From contig PBGU01000052.1 in NCBI GenBank assembly GCA_002719135.1, positions 7,294-44,988 of the forward strand: DNA of 37,695 nucleotides. Reading direction: 5' to 3'. Below, piece after piece: positions 1-8,869 of the stretch; position 1 is the stretch's first letter, and the number at the start of each line of letters is the position of its first letter. The translations under genes were made by a program, and so were the position numbers. The notes under the pieces were generated by a model. The model made no database searches and was not told the DNA's origin. It was given only the letters and a program-made list of their open reading frames with translations. Origin of the DNA: Gammaproteobacteria bacterium. GTDB taxonomy: Bacteria; Pseudomonadota; Gammaproteobacteria; Pseudomonadales; Azotimanducaceae.

Positions 1-771
1 TATTTCGTGACGATCCAGGCCTGTGGTTCCGGAATGTCGAAATTGCTGATACGCGGCTGATATTGCGTTTACGGCTGCCGTTTGGGCGGTAAAGGGATCG
101 ATTATCAAATCCCAGCCCAACGTTGCCCACTCCGTTGGAAGGCGTGTGTCGAGCGAGGTAATCGTGGCGAGCGGTACGCCGATACGTCGAGGTGCTTCCT
201 GCCATTCGGTTTCGTTTGTTGGCATAAGCATGACCAAGTCTGCCCCAGCGTCTGCATAGGCATTGCCGCGCTCAATCGCTTTTTCGAACGATTCGTTACG
301 AACTGCTCCCGTGCGCGCGATGATGACGAAGTCCGAATCGCTGCGTGCGCCGACTGCGGCGCGGATTTTATCGGTCATTTCGCCGATTTCGATGAGGTGC
401 TCGATGCCGCGGTGATGGCTTACCCGTTTAGGCGCTACTTGATCTTCGATCTCGATACCAGCAGCGCCGGCGGCTTCGACCACCTGAATCGTTCGGGTTG
501 TGTGTACCGCGTCGCCAAAACCCACGCCGCCATCGACGATTACGGCAATGTCGGTGCGGGCGGTCACATGCTGAGTAACATCAGCAATTTCGGTTAATGT
601 AAGCAACGCCTCGCTTACGCCGTGGGCAAATCCCAATGCACCACCGCTAATGTAACCAGCTGAGAATCCAGCTCGCTCGGCGATACGACCAGTGAGCGCG
701 TCGAGCGTAAGCGGTGCGAAAACGACCTTTTCGGACGCTAGGGCATGTCTTAATTTCTGTCCAGGTGTCAT
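1..771 (-). CDS. Isocitrate lyase/PEP mutase family protein (partial, 3' end beyond window edge)
   Basis: Reverse-strand reading frame open from ATG at 771 to the window edge: MTPGQKLRHALASEKVVFAPLTLDALTGRIAERAGFSAGYISGGALGFAHG...GIEIEDQVAPKRVSHHRGIEHLIEIGEM...; typical PEP mutase/methylisocitrate lyase fold motifs (IEDQ..PKR). Absent from the ORF track because it runs off the edge. Confidence 0.85.
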   Translation of the reverse strand, partial: MTPGQKLRHALASEKVVFAPLTLDALTGRIAERAGFSAGYISGGALGFAHGVSEALLTLTEIADVTQHVTARTDIAVIVDGGVGFGDAVHTTRTIQVVEAAGAAGIEIEDQVAPKRVSHHRGIEHLIEIGEMTDKIRAAVGARSDSDFVIIARTGAVRNESFEKAIERGNAYADAGADLVMLMPTNETEWQEAPRRIGVPLATITSLDTRLPTEWATLGWDLIIDPFTAQTAAVNAISAAYQQFRHSGTTGLDRHEI

Positions 772-892
772 CGGAATTTTCCCCCAGCCCATCTTCCGTC
801 AAAAGTTTAAAAGGGGCCATTGCTGACACTCGCCCCTTCCACCTAACTTTGGGCAAACGGTTATGCTGGGTCAAATGGTCGGGGAAATCATT

Positions 893-2095
893 ATGGGGCA
901 CGAGTTTTCGATCGATCGACTTGAGTACCTCACTGCACACCTGCAGGGGTACGTCGACGATGGTCGTTTCCCCGGGTGTTCGTGTCTGGTGACGCGGCAT
1001 GGAGAGGAAGCGTATTTCCGTGCATTCGGTGAGCGCGACGTTGAACGGAATCTCAGTATGGAGCGCGACACGGTGGTACGTATTTATTCGATGTCGAAGC
1101 CGATCACTAGCGTTGCCTTGATGACGTTGTACGAACAGGGGAAATTTCAGTTGGATGATCCGGTGTCGAAGTTCATCCCCAGCTGGTCTGATTTAAGCGT
1201 GTATGAAGACGGCGACGATGACACGATGGTGACGTCCCCAACCACGGTACCGGTAACGATCAAGCATTTGTTAACGCATACCTCGGGACTGACGTACGGA
1301 TTCATGAATAGCCACCCTGTCGATGCCTTGTACCGGAATGCCTCCATAGGCGGCGAACGCCAAGGATCGACGCTCCAAGGCATGATTGATGACTTGGCCG
1401 ACATTCCGCTGTCGTTCACGCCTGGATCGCGTTGGAATTACAGCGTTTCGACCGACGTCTGTGGCTATCTTGTGCAGTTGTTCTCGGACACTGATCTGGA
1501 TGTATTTGTTCGCGAGCGGATTACAGAACCCTTGGGAATGAACGACACCGGTTATCAAGTCCCCGCCCTTTCCAAGGAAAAGTTCGCGGCATGCTATCGC
1601 TATAAACGTGGTGGGGGATTCGAGCTGCAGGACGATCCGGCCAGCTCGGTATACCACGAGCGCCCCACGTTTTTCTCTGGTGGTGGGGGCATGGTGGCAA
1701 CCATTGATGACTATAGTCGCTTCGCCCAGATGCTGCTAAATCGAGGCGAGTTCGACGGATACCGAATACTAGGCCGGAAAACGGTCGAGTACATGGCGAC
1801 TAACCACATGCCCGGAAATGTTGATCTGGCAGCAATGGGACAGCCCGTTTTTAGCGAGACGTCGTATCACGGGATTGGCTTTGGCCTCGGATTCTCGGTC
1901 GTCCTCGATCCGGCTGCGGCCGGTGTCCTTGATTCTCCAGGGGAATTTGCCTGGGGAGGGGCTGCGAGCACCTATTTTTGGGTTGATCCTTTGGAGGACA
2001 TGACGGTCGTATTTCTAACGCAATTGTTGCCTTCATCCACGCATCCGATCAGGCGAGAACTCAAAACCCTGATTTATCAAGCTATTACCAATTAG
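893..2095 (+). CDS. Serine hydrolase, beta-lactamase class C/esterase family
   Basis: 410-aa ORF (863 is an alternative upstream start); SxxK motif in IYSMSKPITSVALM, WNYSVSTDVCGYLVQ, HTSGLTYG, C-terminal GWGGAAST-like segment (FAWGGAASTYFWVDP). Confidence 0.88.
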   Translation: MGHEFSIDRLEYLTAHLQGYVDDGRFPGCSCLVTRHGEEAYFRAFGERDVERNLSMERDTVVRIYSMSKPITSVALMTLYEQGKFQLDDPVSKFIPSWSDLSVYEDGDDDTMVTSPTTVPVTIKHLLTHTSGLTYGFMNSHPVDALYRNASIGGERQGSTLQGMIDDLADIPLSFTPGSRWNYSVSTDVCGYLVQLFSDTDLDVFVRERITEPLGMNDTGYQVPALSKEKFAACYRYKRGGGFELQDDPASSVYHERPTFFSGGGGMVATIDDYSRFAQMLLNRGEFDGYRILGRKTVEYMATNHMPGNVDLAAMGQPVFSETSYHGIGFGLGFSVVLDPAAAGVLDSPGEFAWGGAASTYFWVDPLEDMTVVFLTQLLPSSTHPIRRELKTLIYQAITN

Positions 2096-2188
2096 CTGAG
2101 TTATCGCTTCCGAATGACGCCACGTTTCTTGAAAGAAATAGCGGTATACAAGTCAGGCTATTGACGATGTTTCAGGTAAGAGGTTCCT

Positions 2189-2266
2189 ATGCTGATGGGC
2201 ATAGTTGTTGGTTTTGCGTTTGCGTTATGCTTGCGGGCCGCATTGGAGTCGCTTGGTTACGAGTAA
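2189..2266 (+). CDS. Possible 25-aa hydrophobic small ORF (MLMGIVVGFAFALCLRAALESLGYE)
   Basis: ATG preceded by AAGAGG-like purine run; one hydrophobic segment; lies in the otherwise empty upstream region of the glutamine synthetase gene. Weak evidence. Confidence 0.25.
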   Translation: MLMGIVVGFAFALCLRAALESLGYE

Positions 2267-2347
2267 GCGAGGCGGCAAACGAAAAACGACGGCTGGGGAG
2301 AAAGCCGCGAATATAAAGCGCAATGTTTTTGGAGGGCAAGGCACACT

Positions 2348-3358
2348 ATGAAAACGAAGTTGGAATATATCTGGCTTGACGGCTACAAACCAACCCAGAG
2401 TCTAAGAAGCAAGACCCTGGTACAGACGGACTTTGGCGGAACACTTGACGATTGCCCGATGTGGGCATTCGACGGTAGTTCAACAGAGCAGGCAGCAGGG
2501 AACGATTCGGACTGTCTTTTGAAACCCGTCTGTATTTTCTCGGATCCGGATCGTAAGAACGGGTATCTCGTGATGACTGAAGTCATGAACGCTGATGGGT
2601 CGCCGCACGTTTCCAACGGACGCGCAACCATCGATGATGACGATGAGGATTTTTGGTTTGGGTACGAACAAGAGTACTTCCTCTGGGATACGGACACGGA
2701 TCTCCCACCGGGATTTCCCTTAAATGGGTACCCTGGACCGCAAGGCCCCTATTATTGTTCGGTCGGCGCGTCGAACACGTATGGGCGAGATTGTGTGGAC
2801 GAACACCTAGATCTTTGTCTTGATGCGGGGATTAATGTTGAAGGGATCAATGCCGAGGTTGCTGCGGGACAGTGGGAATTTCAGGTGTTTGGAAAGGGTG
2901 CCAAACGAGCTGGTGACGAGACTTGGTTGGCTCGCTATATGTTAGAGCGGACGGGTGAAAAATATGGTTATTCCATTAACTGGCACCCGAAACCGTTTGG
3001 CGCCATGGACTGGAACGGTTCTGGGATGCACGCGAATTTTTCCAATGGCGTCATGCGTGAGTCGGGCAAGGAAGAGGTATTCACCAAAATTTGCGAACAC
3101 TTCGGAGAAAATATTCCGCGCCATATAGAGGTTTATGGAGCTCACAATGAGTTGCGTCTGACAGGCGAACATGAGACTGAATCAATCGATACGTTCAGTT
3201 TTGCGGTTGCCGACCGCGGTGCGTCGATCCGCATACCGGTGGCCACCATTGATGGCGGTTGGAAAGGTCGACTTGAGGACCGCCGTACCGCCTCGAACGC
3301 GGATCCGTATAAAGTCGCTGCCGCGATCATCAAAACGACCAAAGAGGCGTTGGAATAG
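2348..3358 (+). CDS. Glutamine synthetase, type II (eukaryote-like GSII/GlnII class)
   Basis: 336 aa; MKTKLEYIWLDGYKPTQSLRSKT, WAFDGSSTEQAAG, GYPGPQGPYYCSVGA, NAEVAAGQWEFQ, NGSGMHANFS, DRGASIRIP: GSII signatures and GSII length rather than ~470-aa GSI. Confidence 0.92.
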   Translation: MKTKLEYIWLDGYKPTQSLRSKTLVQTDFGGTLDDCPMWAFDGSSTEQAAGNDSDCLLKPVCIFSDPDRKNGYLVMTEVMNADGSPHVSNGRATIDDDDEDFWFGYEQEYFLWDTDTDLPPGFPLNGYPGPQGPYYCSVGASNTYGRDCVDEHLDLCLDAGINVEGINAEVAAGQWEFQVFGKGAKRAGDETWLARYMLERTGEKYGYSINWHPKPFGAMDWNGSGMHANFSNGVMRESGKEEVFTKICEHFGENIPRHIEVYGAHNELRLTGEHETESIDTFSFAVADRGASIRIPVATIDGGWKGRLEDRRTASNADPYKVAAAIIKTTKEALE

Positions 3359-3532
3359 TCGCTCGCCGGACGATCGACTTCCAATGATGCGCCGGTAAAC
3401 GGATACCGGCTGAATTATCCTTACGCGAACAGGAATAGCTGTCGTTTATTGAGCCCGGAACGATTGATTTCACGATTATCGGTAACCTTTTGGTCGATCG
3501 CGGTGACGTTTGCGGCAGTATTGGAGGTTTGA

Positions 3533-4231
3533 TTGGATCCGCTTGATAACCCGGCATGGCACGCGCTGACCGGCGAGCAGCGCGAATTTGGGGTCGTGGG
3601 ATCGCTTGCCGCCCGCTATTGCGCCGATGTTTCCCCGATTGCGGCGGTAGCAGACAGTTCGATTGAGGCGACGAACGAGCTGAGTCAGCTAGTAACTCCG
3701 GACGAGATTGTCGCGGTGATTATGGCTGGGCCTGTTGACGCTAGCTTATGGCGGGAATTGACAACGATCGAACTCACCCAGTGGGTATGTGACACCTTGG
3801 AACCCGACGAAACCGATTTCACCTGGATCGAATTGGGCGAAGGGGATGCTGAAGACATGCAAAGGCTCGTCAAGGCCACAGACCCAGGGCCTTTTGAGCG
3901 GTTGACTCACCAACTAGGAGACTATGTAGGTGTGCGTGTACGAAGTCGTCTAGTATCGATGGCGGGTGAACGAATTTGTTTCGAAGGAAATCGTGAAGTT
4001 AGCGCCGTCTGCACCGCCGAAGGTTTCGGTGGTCGAGGATACGCTCAGGGGCTTGTTGCCGAAATTGTCACACGCCAACATTGCGCTAATTGCAGGTCGT
4101 TCCTGCACGTGCGTGTTGGTAGCCCTGCCGAGAGGATTGCCAGCCGGGTGTATGCCAAACTCGGCTATCACGAGCGGATCCGTTACCCGATGAAAGTACT
4201 ACGTCGCTCGCACCAACTGGGACCGGCATGA
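3533..4231 (+). CDS. GNAT family N-acetyltransferase (FR47-like)
   Basis: 232 aa; TTG start with GGAGG 5 nt upstream; C-terminal acetyl-CoA binding motif GFGGRGYAQGLVAEIV and ...RVYAKLGYHERIRYPMKVL. Confidence 0.78.
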   Translation: MDPLDNPAWHALTGEQREFGVVGSLAARYCADVSPIAAVADSSIEATNELSQLVTPDEIVAVIMAGPVDASLWRELTTIELTQWVCDTLEPDETDFTWIELGEGDAEDMQRLVKATDPGPFERLTHQLGDYVGVRVRSRLVSMAGERICFEGNREVSAVCTAEGFGGRGYAQGLVAEIVTRQHCANCRSFLHVRVGSPAERIASRVYAKLGYHERIRYPMKVLRRSHQLGPA

Positions 4232-5220
4232 CCGAGTCAGAGCAACTTACGCGTTCTGAAAGGAAACAAAAAAAGGCAGGTAAGTGGCTCTTTTCGGGCT
4301 GCACATGGGTTTTGACAGCGGCCTGCTTTTATCTGGTATGGGGAAAGATAGACGACGCTGCTGCACGCGAAAATCAGGCGGCGATTGAGTACCTACTCAT
4401 TTTTTTCGGCCAAGCAAATTGGCTACTTTGGCTGGGGATCATGATCCCCTACTCGATATTCTTTTTTGTCGTGGATGCACATGTGACTTGGCGCGTTATT
4501 CGTTGGTTTAACGTATCGGAGATCAAGTTAAACGCTGTTTTGCCCATCCGCGCGAGCGCGTACATCCTCTCGCTGGTCAACGAGCAAGTTGGGAAAGGAG
4601 CCATGTCGCTATACTTGCTGCGGCGTCACGACGTGCCGGGCTGGGAAGCATTATCAAGCATGATCTTCTTGGGCATCATGGAGATCTACCAGCTACTCAT
4701 TTTCTCCAGCGTTGGGGTGTTGCTCGGATTTGAACTTGTAATGGAAGCATCGTCGATTTTGCCGCTCGACGTGATTTTGCCCGCCGTCTTCATCGGAGCG
4801 TTCATATACCTACCGTTACACATTGCCTATTTTCGGGGTCATGTTCTAAAGAAGTTTTCAATCCGTGATCGGGGCGTTTTTCACGCCTTACGGCAGGGAA
4901 AGCCTAGGCACTACCTATTAACGTTTTTGTTTAAAGCACCTAACTTGGTTGGGGCCGTGGTGGTTTATACGGTCGCACTAGAGCTCTTTCAAGTGGATGT
5001 CAGTTTCGGTCAAATGCTGGCGTTTTTACCCGTTATTTTCCTTGCTGCAGCGCTGCCCCTGCCGTTTCATGCGGGCGCCTTACTCCTTTGGACCGTGTTA
5101 TTCCCCGAATACCCTGCGGTCGGGGCGTTTAGCCTTGTCATGCACACGTTTTTTGTCATGTTCAATGCGGTCATCGGGACACTGTTCCTCACTCGTGCCA
5201 ACCGTGAACTGTTCGACTGA
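4228..5220 (+). CDS. Polytopic membrane protein, resembling UPF0104/lysylphosphatidylglycerol-synthase-TM (flippase-like) family
   Basis: 330 aa with multiple hydrophobic segments; RASAYILSLVNEQVGKGAMSLYLLRRHDVPGWEALSSMIFLGIMEI resembles the family core; ATGA overlap with the upstream GNAT gene. Confidence 0.55.
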   Translation: MTESEQLTRSERKQKKAGKWLFSGCTWVLTAACFYLVWGKIDDAAARENQAAIEYLLIFFGQANWLLWLGIMIPYSIFFFVVDAHVTWRVIRWFNVSEIKLNAVLPIRASAYILSLVNEQVGKGAMSLYLLRRHDVPGWEALSSMIFLGIMEIYQLLIFSSVGVLLGFELVMEASSILPLDVILPAVFIGAFIYLPLHIAYFRGHVLKKFSIRDRGVFHALRQGKPRHYLLTFLFKAPNLVGAVVVYTVALELFQVDVSFGQMLAFLPVIFLAAALPLPFHAGALLLWTVLFPEYPAVGAFSLVMHTFFVMFNAVIGTLFLTRANRELFD

Positions 5221-5251
5221 CCAATCTTTGGCCCGAATGTGGGAGTGCTCG

Positions 5252-5773
5252 TTATGACGAACGGAATCGATCGGCAATCGAAGCGACGGTTGATACGACG
5301 AGCAGCCATGCGCCGTAACTAATAATCCATGATGGCACCCAGCTAAGGCCTAACGCATTCTGAGTGACGGGTATTCCGGCCAAGACAAAATACGAGATAC
5401 CGTTATAGCGGCCGAGTCGACTCGCCTTGAGAGGATGTTTCTTATGGGCGCCGGAACCGAAGAAATAGTGGAGGAAAGCTAATCCTACCGCGCACGGAAG
5501 CAACGGCGTGAAAATTTTCTGTGCGGCGAGCGTCGCGAGTATCACGATCACGAAAAATGCGTCGGCTCCATGGTCGACGATTGCACCAAGCTTAGTCGCT
5601 TCTCCGCGACGACGGGCTAGGGGGCCATCGATGAGATCCGTTAGTACCGCGGCAAAAAAAATCAATCCAGCGAGCGACCAGAAATTAGACGAGATGCACA
5701 ACGCGGCGAACGGCGCCATAACGACCCTCGACGCCGACAGTGCATTTGCCCAAGTCAGCCACATATAAGACAA
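5252..5773 (-). CDS. CDP-alcohol phosphatidyltransferase family protein
   Basis: 173 aa; exact CDP-OH-P signature D-x2-DG-x2-AR-x8-G-x3-D-x3-D: DLIDGPLARRRGEATKLGAIVDHGAD. Confidence 0.9.
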   Translation of the reverse strand: MSYMWLTWANALSASRVVMAPFAALCISSNFWSLAGLIFFAAVLTDLIDGPLARRRGEATKLGAIVDHGADAFFVIVILATLAAQKIFTPLLPCAVGLAFLHYFFGSGAHKKHPLKASRLGRYNGISYFVLAGIPVTQNALGLSWVPSWIISYGAWLLVVSTVASIADRFRSS

Positions 5774-5859
5774 GGATATATTGTTAATTTCACGTTCTTG
5801 GATGCTCCGGATCGGGCCATTATCGATTATCGTACGCTTCGGAAAACGACGCGAATCAG

Positions 5860-6738
5860 ATGAAGAATCGAATTGTCATCACGGGCGCAAATGGACACAT
5901 TGGCCAACGGTTGATCAACAAAATGGCGATCGATTACGAGGTCCGGGCCCTCGTTAGGACAGATAAAGCGGCGCAAATGCTCGGCAATTCGGCAGCCGAC
6001 GAGGTGCGCATTGTTGATTACACGTCTGAATTGGCAATGACGAGAGCGCTTGAAGGGTGCATTGGTGTTGTGCATTTGATCGGGATCATCCGGGAGAGCC
6101 ACAACAGCACCTACATTGATGCTCACGAAAACGCGACGAGGGCGTTGCGTCATGCGTCGGAAATTAATGGCATTCGCAAGGTCGTTTACCTCAGCGTATT
6201 GGGTGCCGCGGTTGATTCCGGGAACGCATGTTTCTCGAGTAAAGCCAAGGCGGAACGTATTCTGACGGAGAGTGTTGTCTCGTCGAGTATTTTACGCGTT
6301 CCCATGGTGCTTGGGGCAAATGACCACGCCTCACGCGCTTTAGCAAAGCGCGCCTCGAGCACCATTGCGTTCGCGTTCCGAGCATCTAGCTTAGAACAAC
6401 CCATCGACGTTGATGACGTCATTGCGGCTGTGATTGCTTGCATGGAATCGAGTATAGCGGGGGTCCTGTGTCTCGCTGGGCCGGCCTCGCTCAGTCGGCG
6501 AATGCTCTATGAGCGCGCCGGGTTTCATGGACTTTTGATTTCGTTACCGATTTGGTTAGGCATGATCGTGGCTGGTTTATTGGAGCGGGTGAGCGATAAC
6601 CCGCCGATGACGGGCGCGATGTTGGGTGTCTTAGATCACGATGACAACATTGGCGTCGATGCGTGTGCCCAGAAGCTAGGTATAACGCTAACGAGCCTCG
6701 ACGAAACGTTAAAAAAAATTGCACCGTCGCTCGATTAA
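5860..6738 (+). CDS. NAD(P)-binding (NmrA/extended SDR-like) protein
   Basis: 292 aa; N-terminal Rossmann GANGHIGQRLI; DVDDVIAAVIACM; GVLCLAGPASLSRRML typical of NAD(P)H-binding complex I NDUFA9-like/NmrA proteins. Confidence 0.8.
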   Translation: MKNRIVITGANGHIGQRLINKMAIDYEVRALVRTDKAAQMLGNSAADEVRIVDYTSELAMTRALEGCIGVVHLIGIIRESHNSTYIDAHENATRALRHASEINGIRKVVYLSVLGAAVDSGNACFSSKAKAERILTESVVSSSILRVPMVLGANDHASRALAKRASSTIAFAFRASSLEQPIDVDDVIAAVIACMESSIAGVLCLAGPASLSRRMLYERAGFHGLLISLPIWLGMIVAGLLERVSDNPPMTGAMLGVLDHDDNIGVDACAQKLGITLTSLDETLKKIAPSLD

Positions 6739-7772
6739 GATCCTGTTAAGTCTTGCATTGATCTTCGTGGATCGAACGCGTCACGCACGGCTTCACCGAC
6801 GAAGATCAATAGACACAGCATCACGGCCAGAGTGAAAAACCCGGTCAAGCCCAACCATGGGGCATGCAGATTCGCTTTCCCCTGGGCCATGAGTTCGCCT
6901 AAGGAGGGCGAGCCGGCCGGAAGACCAAACCCTAAAAAATCGAGAGCGGTTAGCGTCGTGACTGCCCCGCTCAATATAAAGGGCATAAACGTCAACGTTG
7001 CCACCATCGCATTTGGAAGTACGTGTCGGACGATGATGGTCCCGTTGGAAACTCCTAAAGATCGGGCGGCACGGACATAATCGAAATTGCGCGCGCGCAG
7101 AAATTCGGCGCGAACCACGCCAACGAGAGCCATCCAACTGAACATGGTCAGAATGCCCAGTAACCAATAGACGCTTGGTTCAATAATGCTGGCAAGAATA
7201 ATAAGTACGAGAAGGATAGGCAGACCCGCCCAAATTTCCACGATACGTTGCCCGATCAAGTCGACGAGTCCGCCGAAATAACCCTGGAGTGCGCCAACGG
7301 TAACGCCGATGAGGGAACTGAACAGCGTAAGAAATAAGCCGAACGAGACCGATAATCGGAATCCATAAATCAATCGGGCCAACGTGTCCTTTGCCCCATC
7401 GTCGGTACCGAGCCAGTGCTGTGTTGAGGGTGCTGCCGGGGCAGCACTTTCGATATAGAGGTCGATCGTGTCGTGGCTATAGCGAATGGGCGGGTAGACG
7501 ACCCAGCCATCATCATCCGTTATCAAAGCCTGTACAAAGGGGTCCGTGTAATCGGCTTCGATAGGTAGCTCGCCCCCAAGTTCGGTCTCGGTCACGAGTT
7601 CGAAAACAGGCCAATAGAGCGTTTCGTTGAGGTATAAAACGATGGGCTTGTCGTTCGCTAGCAGTTCGGCGAATAGCGAGAGTCCGAACAAAGCAAGAAA
7701 CACCCACAGGGCGTAATAGCCGCGTCGATTTGCTTTGAAATTCGCGATTCGTCGTTTGGCGAGCGGCGTCAT
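6735..7772 (-). CDS. yejE: ABC transporter permease, YejE-like (microcin C/oligopeptide type)
   Basis: The ORF track starts at 8195, but the natural start is MTPLAKRRIANFKANRRGYYALWVF at 7772; QHWLGTDDGAKDTLARLIYGFRLSVSFGL and the permease EAA region SLGVSNGTIIVRHVLPNA. Start overlaps the yejB stop by 1 nt (TAATG arrangement). Confidence 0.88.
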   Translation of the reverse strand: MTPLAKRRIANFKANRRGYYALWVFLALFGLSLFAELLANDKPIVLYLNETLYWPVFELVTETELGGELPIEADYTDPFVQALITDDDGWVVYPPIRYSHDTIDLYIESAAPAAPSTQHWLGTDDGAKDTLARLIYGFRLSVSFGLFLTLFSSLIGVTVGALQGYFGGLVDLIGQRIVEIWAGLPILLVLIILASIIEPSVYWLLGILTMFSWMALVGVVRAEFLRARNFDYVRAARSLGVSNGTIIVRHVLPNAMVATLTFMPFILSGAVTTLTALDFLGFGLPAGSPSLGELMAQGKANLHAPWLGLTGFFTLAVMLCLLIFVGEAVRDAFDPRRSMQDLTGS

Positions 7773-8866
7773 TATTCTCTCGACTCGAAATCGATTCTCG
7801 GATCCACCAGGGTGTAGACGATATCGCCGACCAAGTGCATCACGAGTCCGATGAGGGTGAAACAAAAAACCGTTCCAAAAAGGATCGGGTAGTCGCGCTT
7901 GAGCAACGCTTCGTAGCTTAGAAGTCCCATGCCGTCGAGTGAGAAGATCACTTCGATCAATACCGAGCCAGTAAAAAGAATGCCCACAAATGCCGCTGGG
8001 AAGCCGGCGATGATGATCAGCATCGCGTTTCGAAATACGTGACCGTAGAGTACGCGCCTCTCCGTGAGTCCCTTGGCTTGTGCTGTTAGAACGAACTGCT
8101 TGCTGATTTCCTCGAGAAAGGAATTCTTGGTGAGCATCGTTAGTGTTGCGAAACCGCCGATTGTTAGTGACGCGATGGGTAAGGCGAGGTGCCAAAAATA
8201 ATCAACCCACCAGTCCCAAAGAGGTAACTCACTCGCATTTTCGGCATGAAGGCCCCTAAGAGGAAACAGGTCGAAATAATTCCCGCCGGCAAATACCACG
8301 ATCAGAAGGATTGCGAGAATAAATCCCGGGATCGCGTAACCAACGAAGATGACGGTACTTGTCCAGAAATCGAAACGCGTTCCATCCCGAGTCGATTTTG
8401 CGATGCCTAAAGGAATGGATATTCCATAAATCAGCAGCAGTGACCAAAGGCCAAGCGAGATCGACACCGGCATCCGTTCGACCACCAGTTCCACGACGGG
8501 CCGATCTTGGAAATAACTTGTTCCAAAATCGAGTCGTAGATAGTTCTTAAGCATGGAAAAAAAGCGCTCGTGGACGGGCTTGTCAAAACCGAACTGTTTC
8601 TCGAGGTCAGCGATTAGCTCGGGGTCCAGTCCGTACGTGGCGGGATTTTGGGTCGCCGCATTCTGTTCCATCGCTTGCGACGACATCCCCGTATCGCCGC
8701 CTCCACTAATCGCGGACGTGGTGGACATTTGCCCCATCGTCGCCTTCGCAATGATCTGTTCGATGGGCCCACCGGGGGCAAACTGCACGATCGTGAAATT
8801 GATCAGAATGACCCCGAACAACGTCGGGATGATCAGTAAGAGGCGGCGTAAAACATACTTACCCAT
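7772..8866 (-). CDS. yejB: ABC transporter permease, YejB-like
   Basis: 364 aa; MGKYVLRRLLLIIPTLFGVILINFTIVQFAPGGPIEQ; FGFDKPVHERFFSMLKNYLRLDFGTSYFQDRPV; AKGLTERRVLYGHVFRNA. Confidence 0.92.
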   Translation of the reverse strand: MGKYVLRRLLLIIPTLFGVILINFTIVQFAPGGPIEQIIAKATMGQMSTTSAISGGGDTGMSSQAMEQNAATQNPATYGLDPELIADLEKQFGFDKPVHERFFSMLKNYLRLDFGTSYFQDRPVVELVVERMPVSISLGLWSLLLIYGISIPLGIAKSTRDGTRFDFWTSTVIFVGYAIPGFILAILLIVVFAGGNYFDLFPLRGLHAENASELPLWDWWVDYFWHLALPIASLTIGGFATLTMLTKNSFLEEISKQFVLTAQAKGLTERRVLYGHVFRNAMLIIIAGFPAAFVGILFTGSVLIEVIFSLDGMGLLSYEALLKRDYPILFGTVFCFTLIGLVMHLVGDIVYTLVDPRIDFESRE

Positions 8867-8869
8867 CGA

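Noticed and set aside
82-597. 171-aa plus-strand ORF at the left edge
   Set aside because: Antisense to the PEP-mutase-family gene, which has recognisable motifs on the minus strand.
3391-3410. GCCGGT...ACCGGC hairpin after glutamine synthetase
   Set aside because: 6-bp stem with 8-nt loop and no T-tract; not called as a terminator.
6735-8195. 486-aa ORF for YejE in the track
   Set aside because: The N-terminal ~140 aa are out-of-frame antisense to yejB coding codons and lack permease character; the start at 7772 fits the family and the yejB stop.
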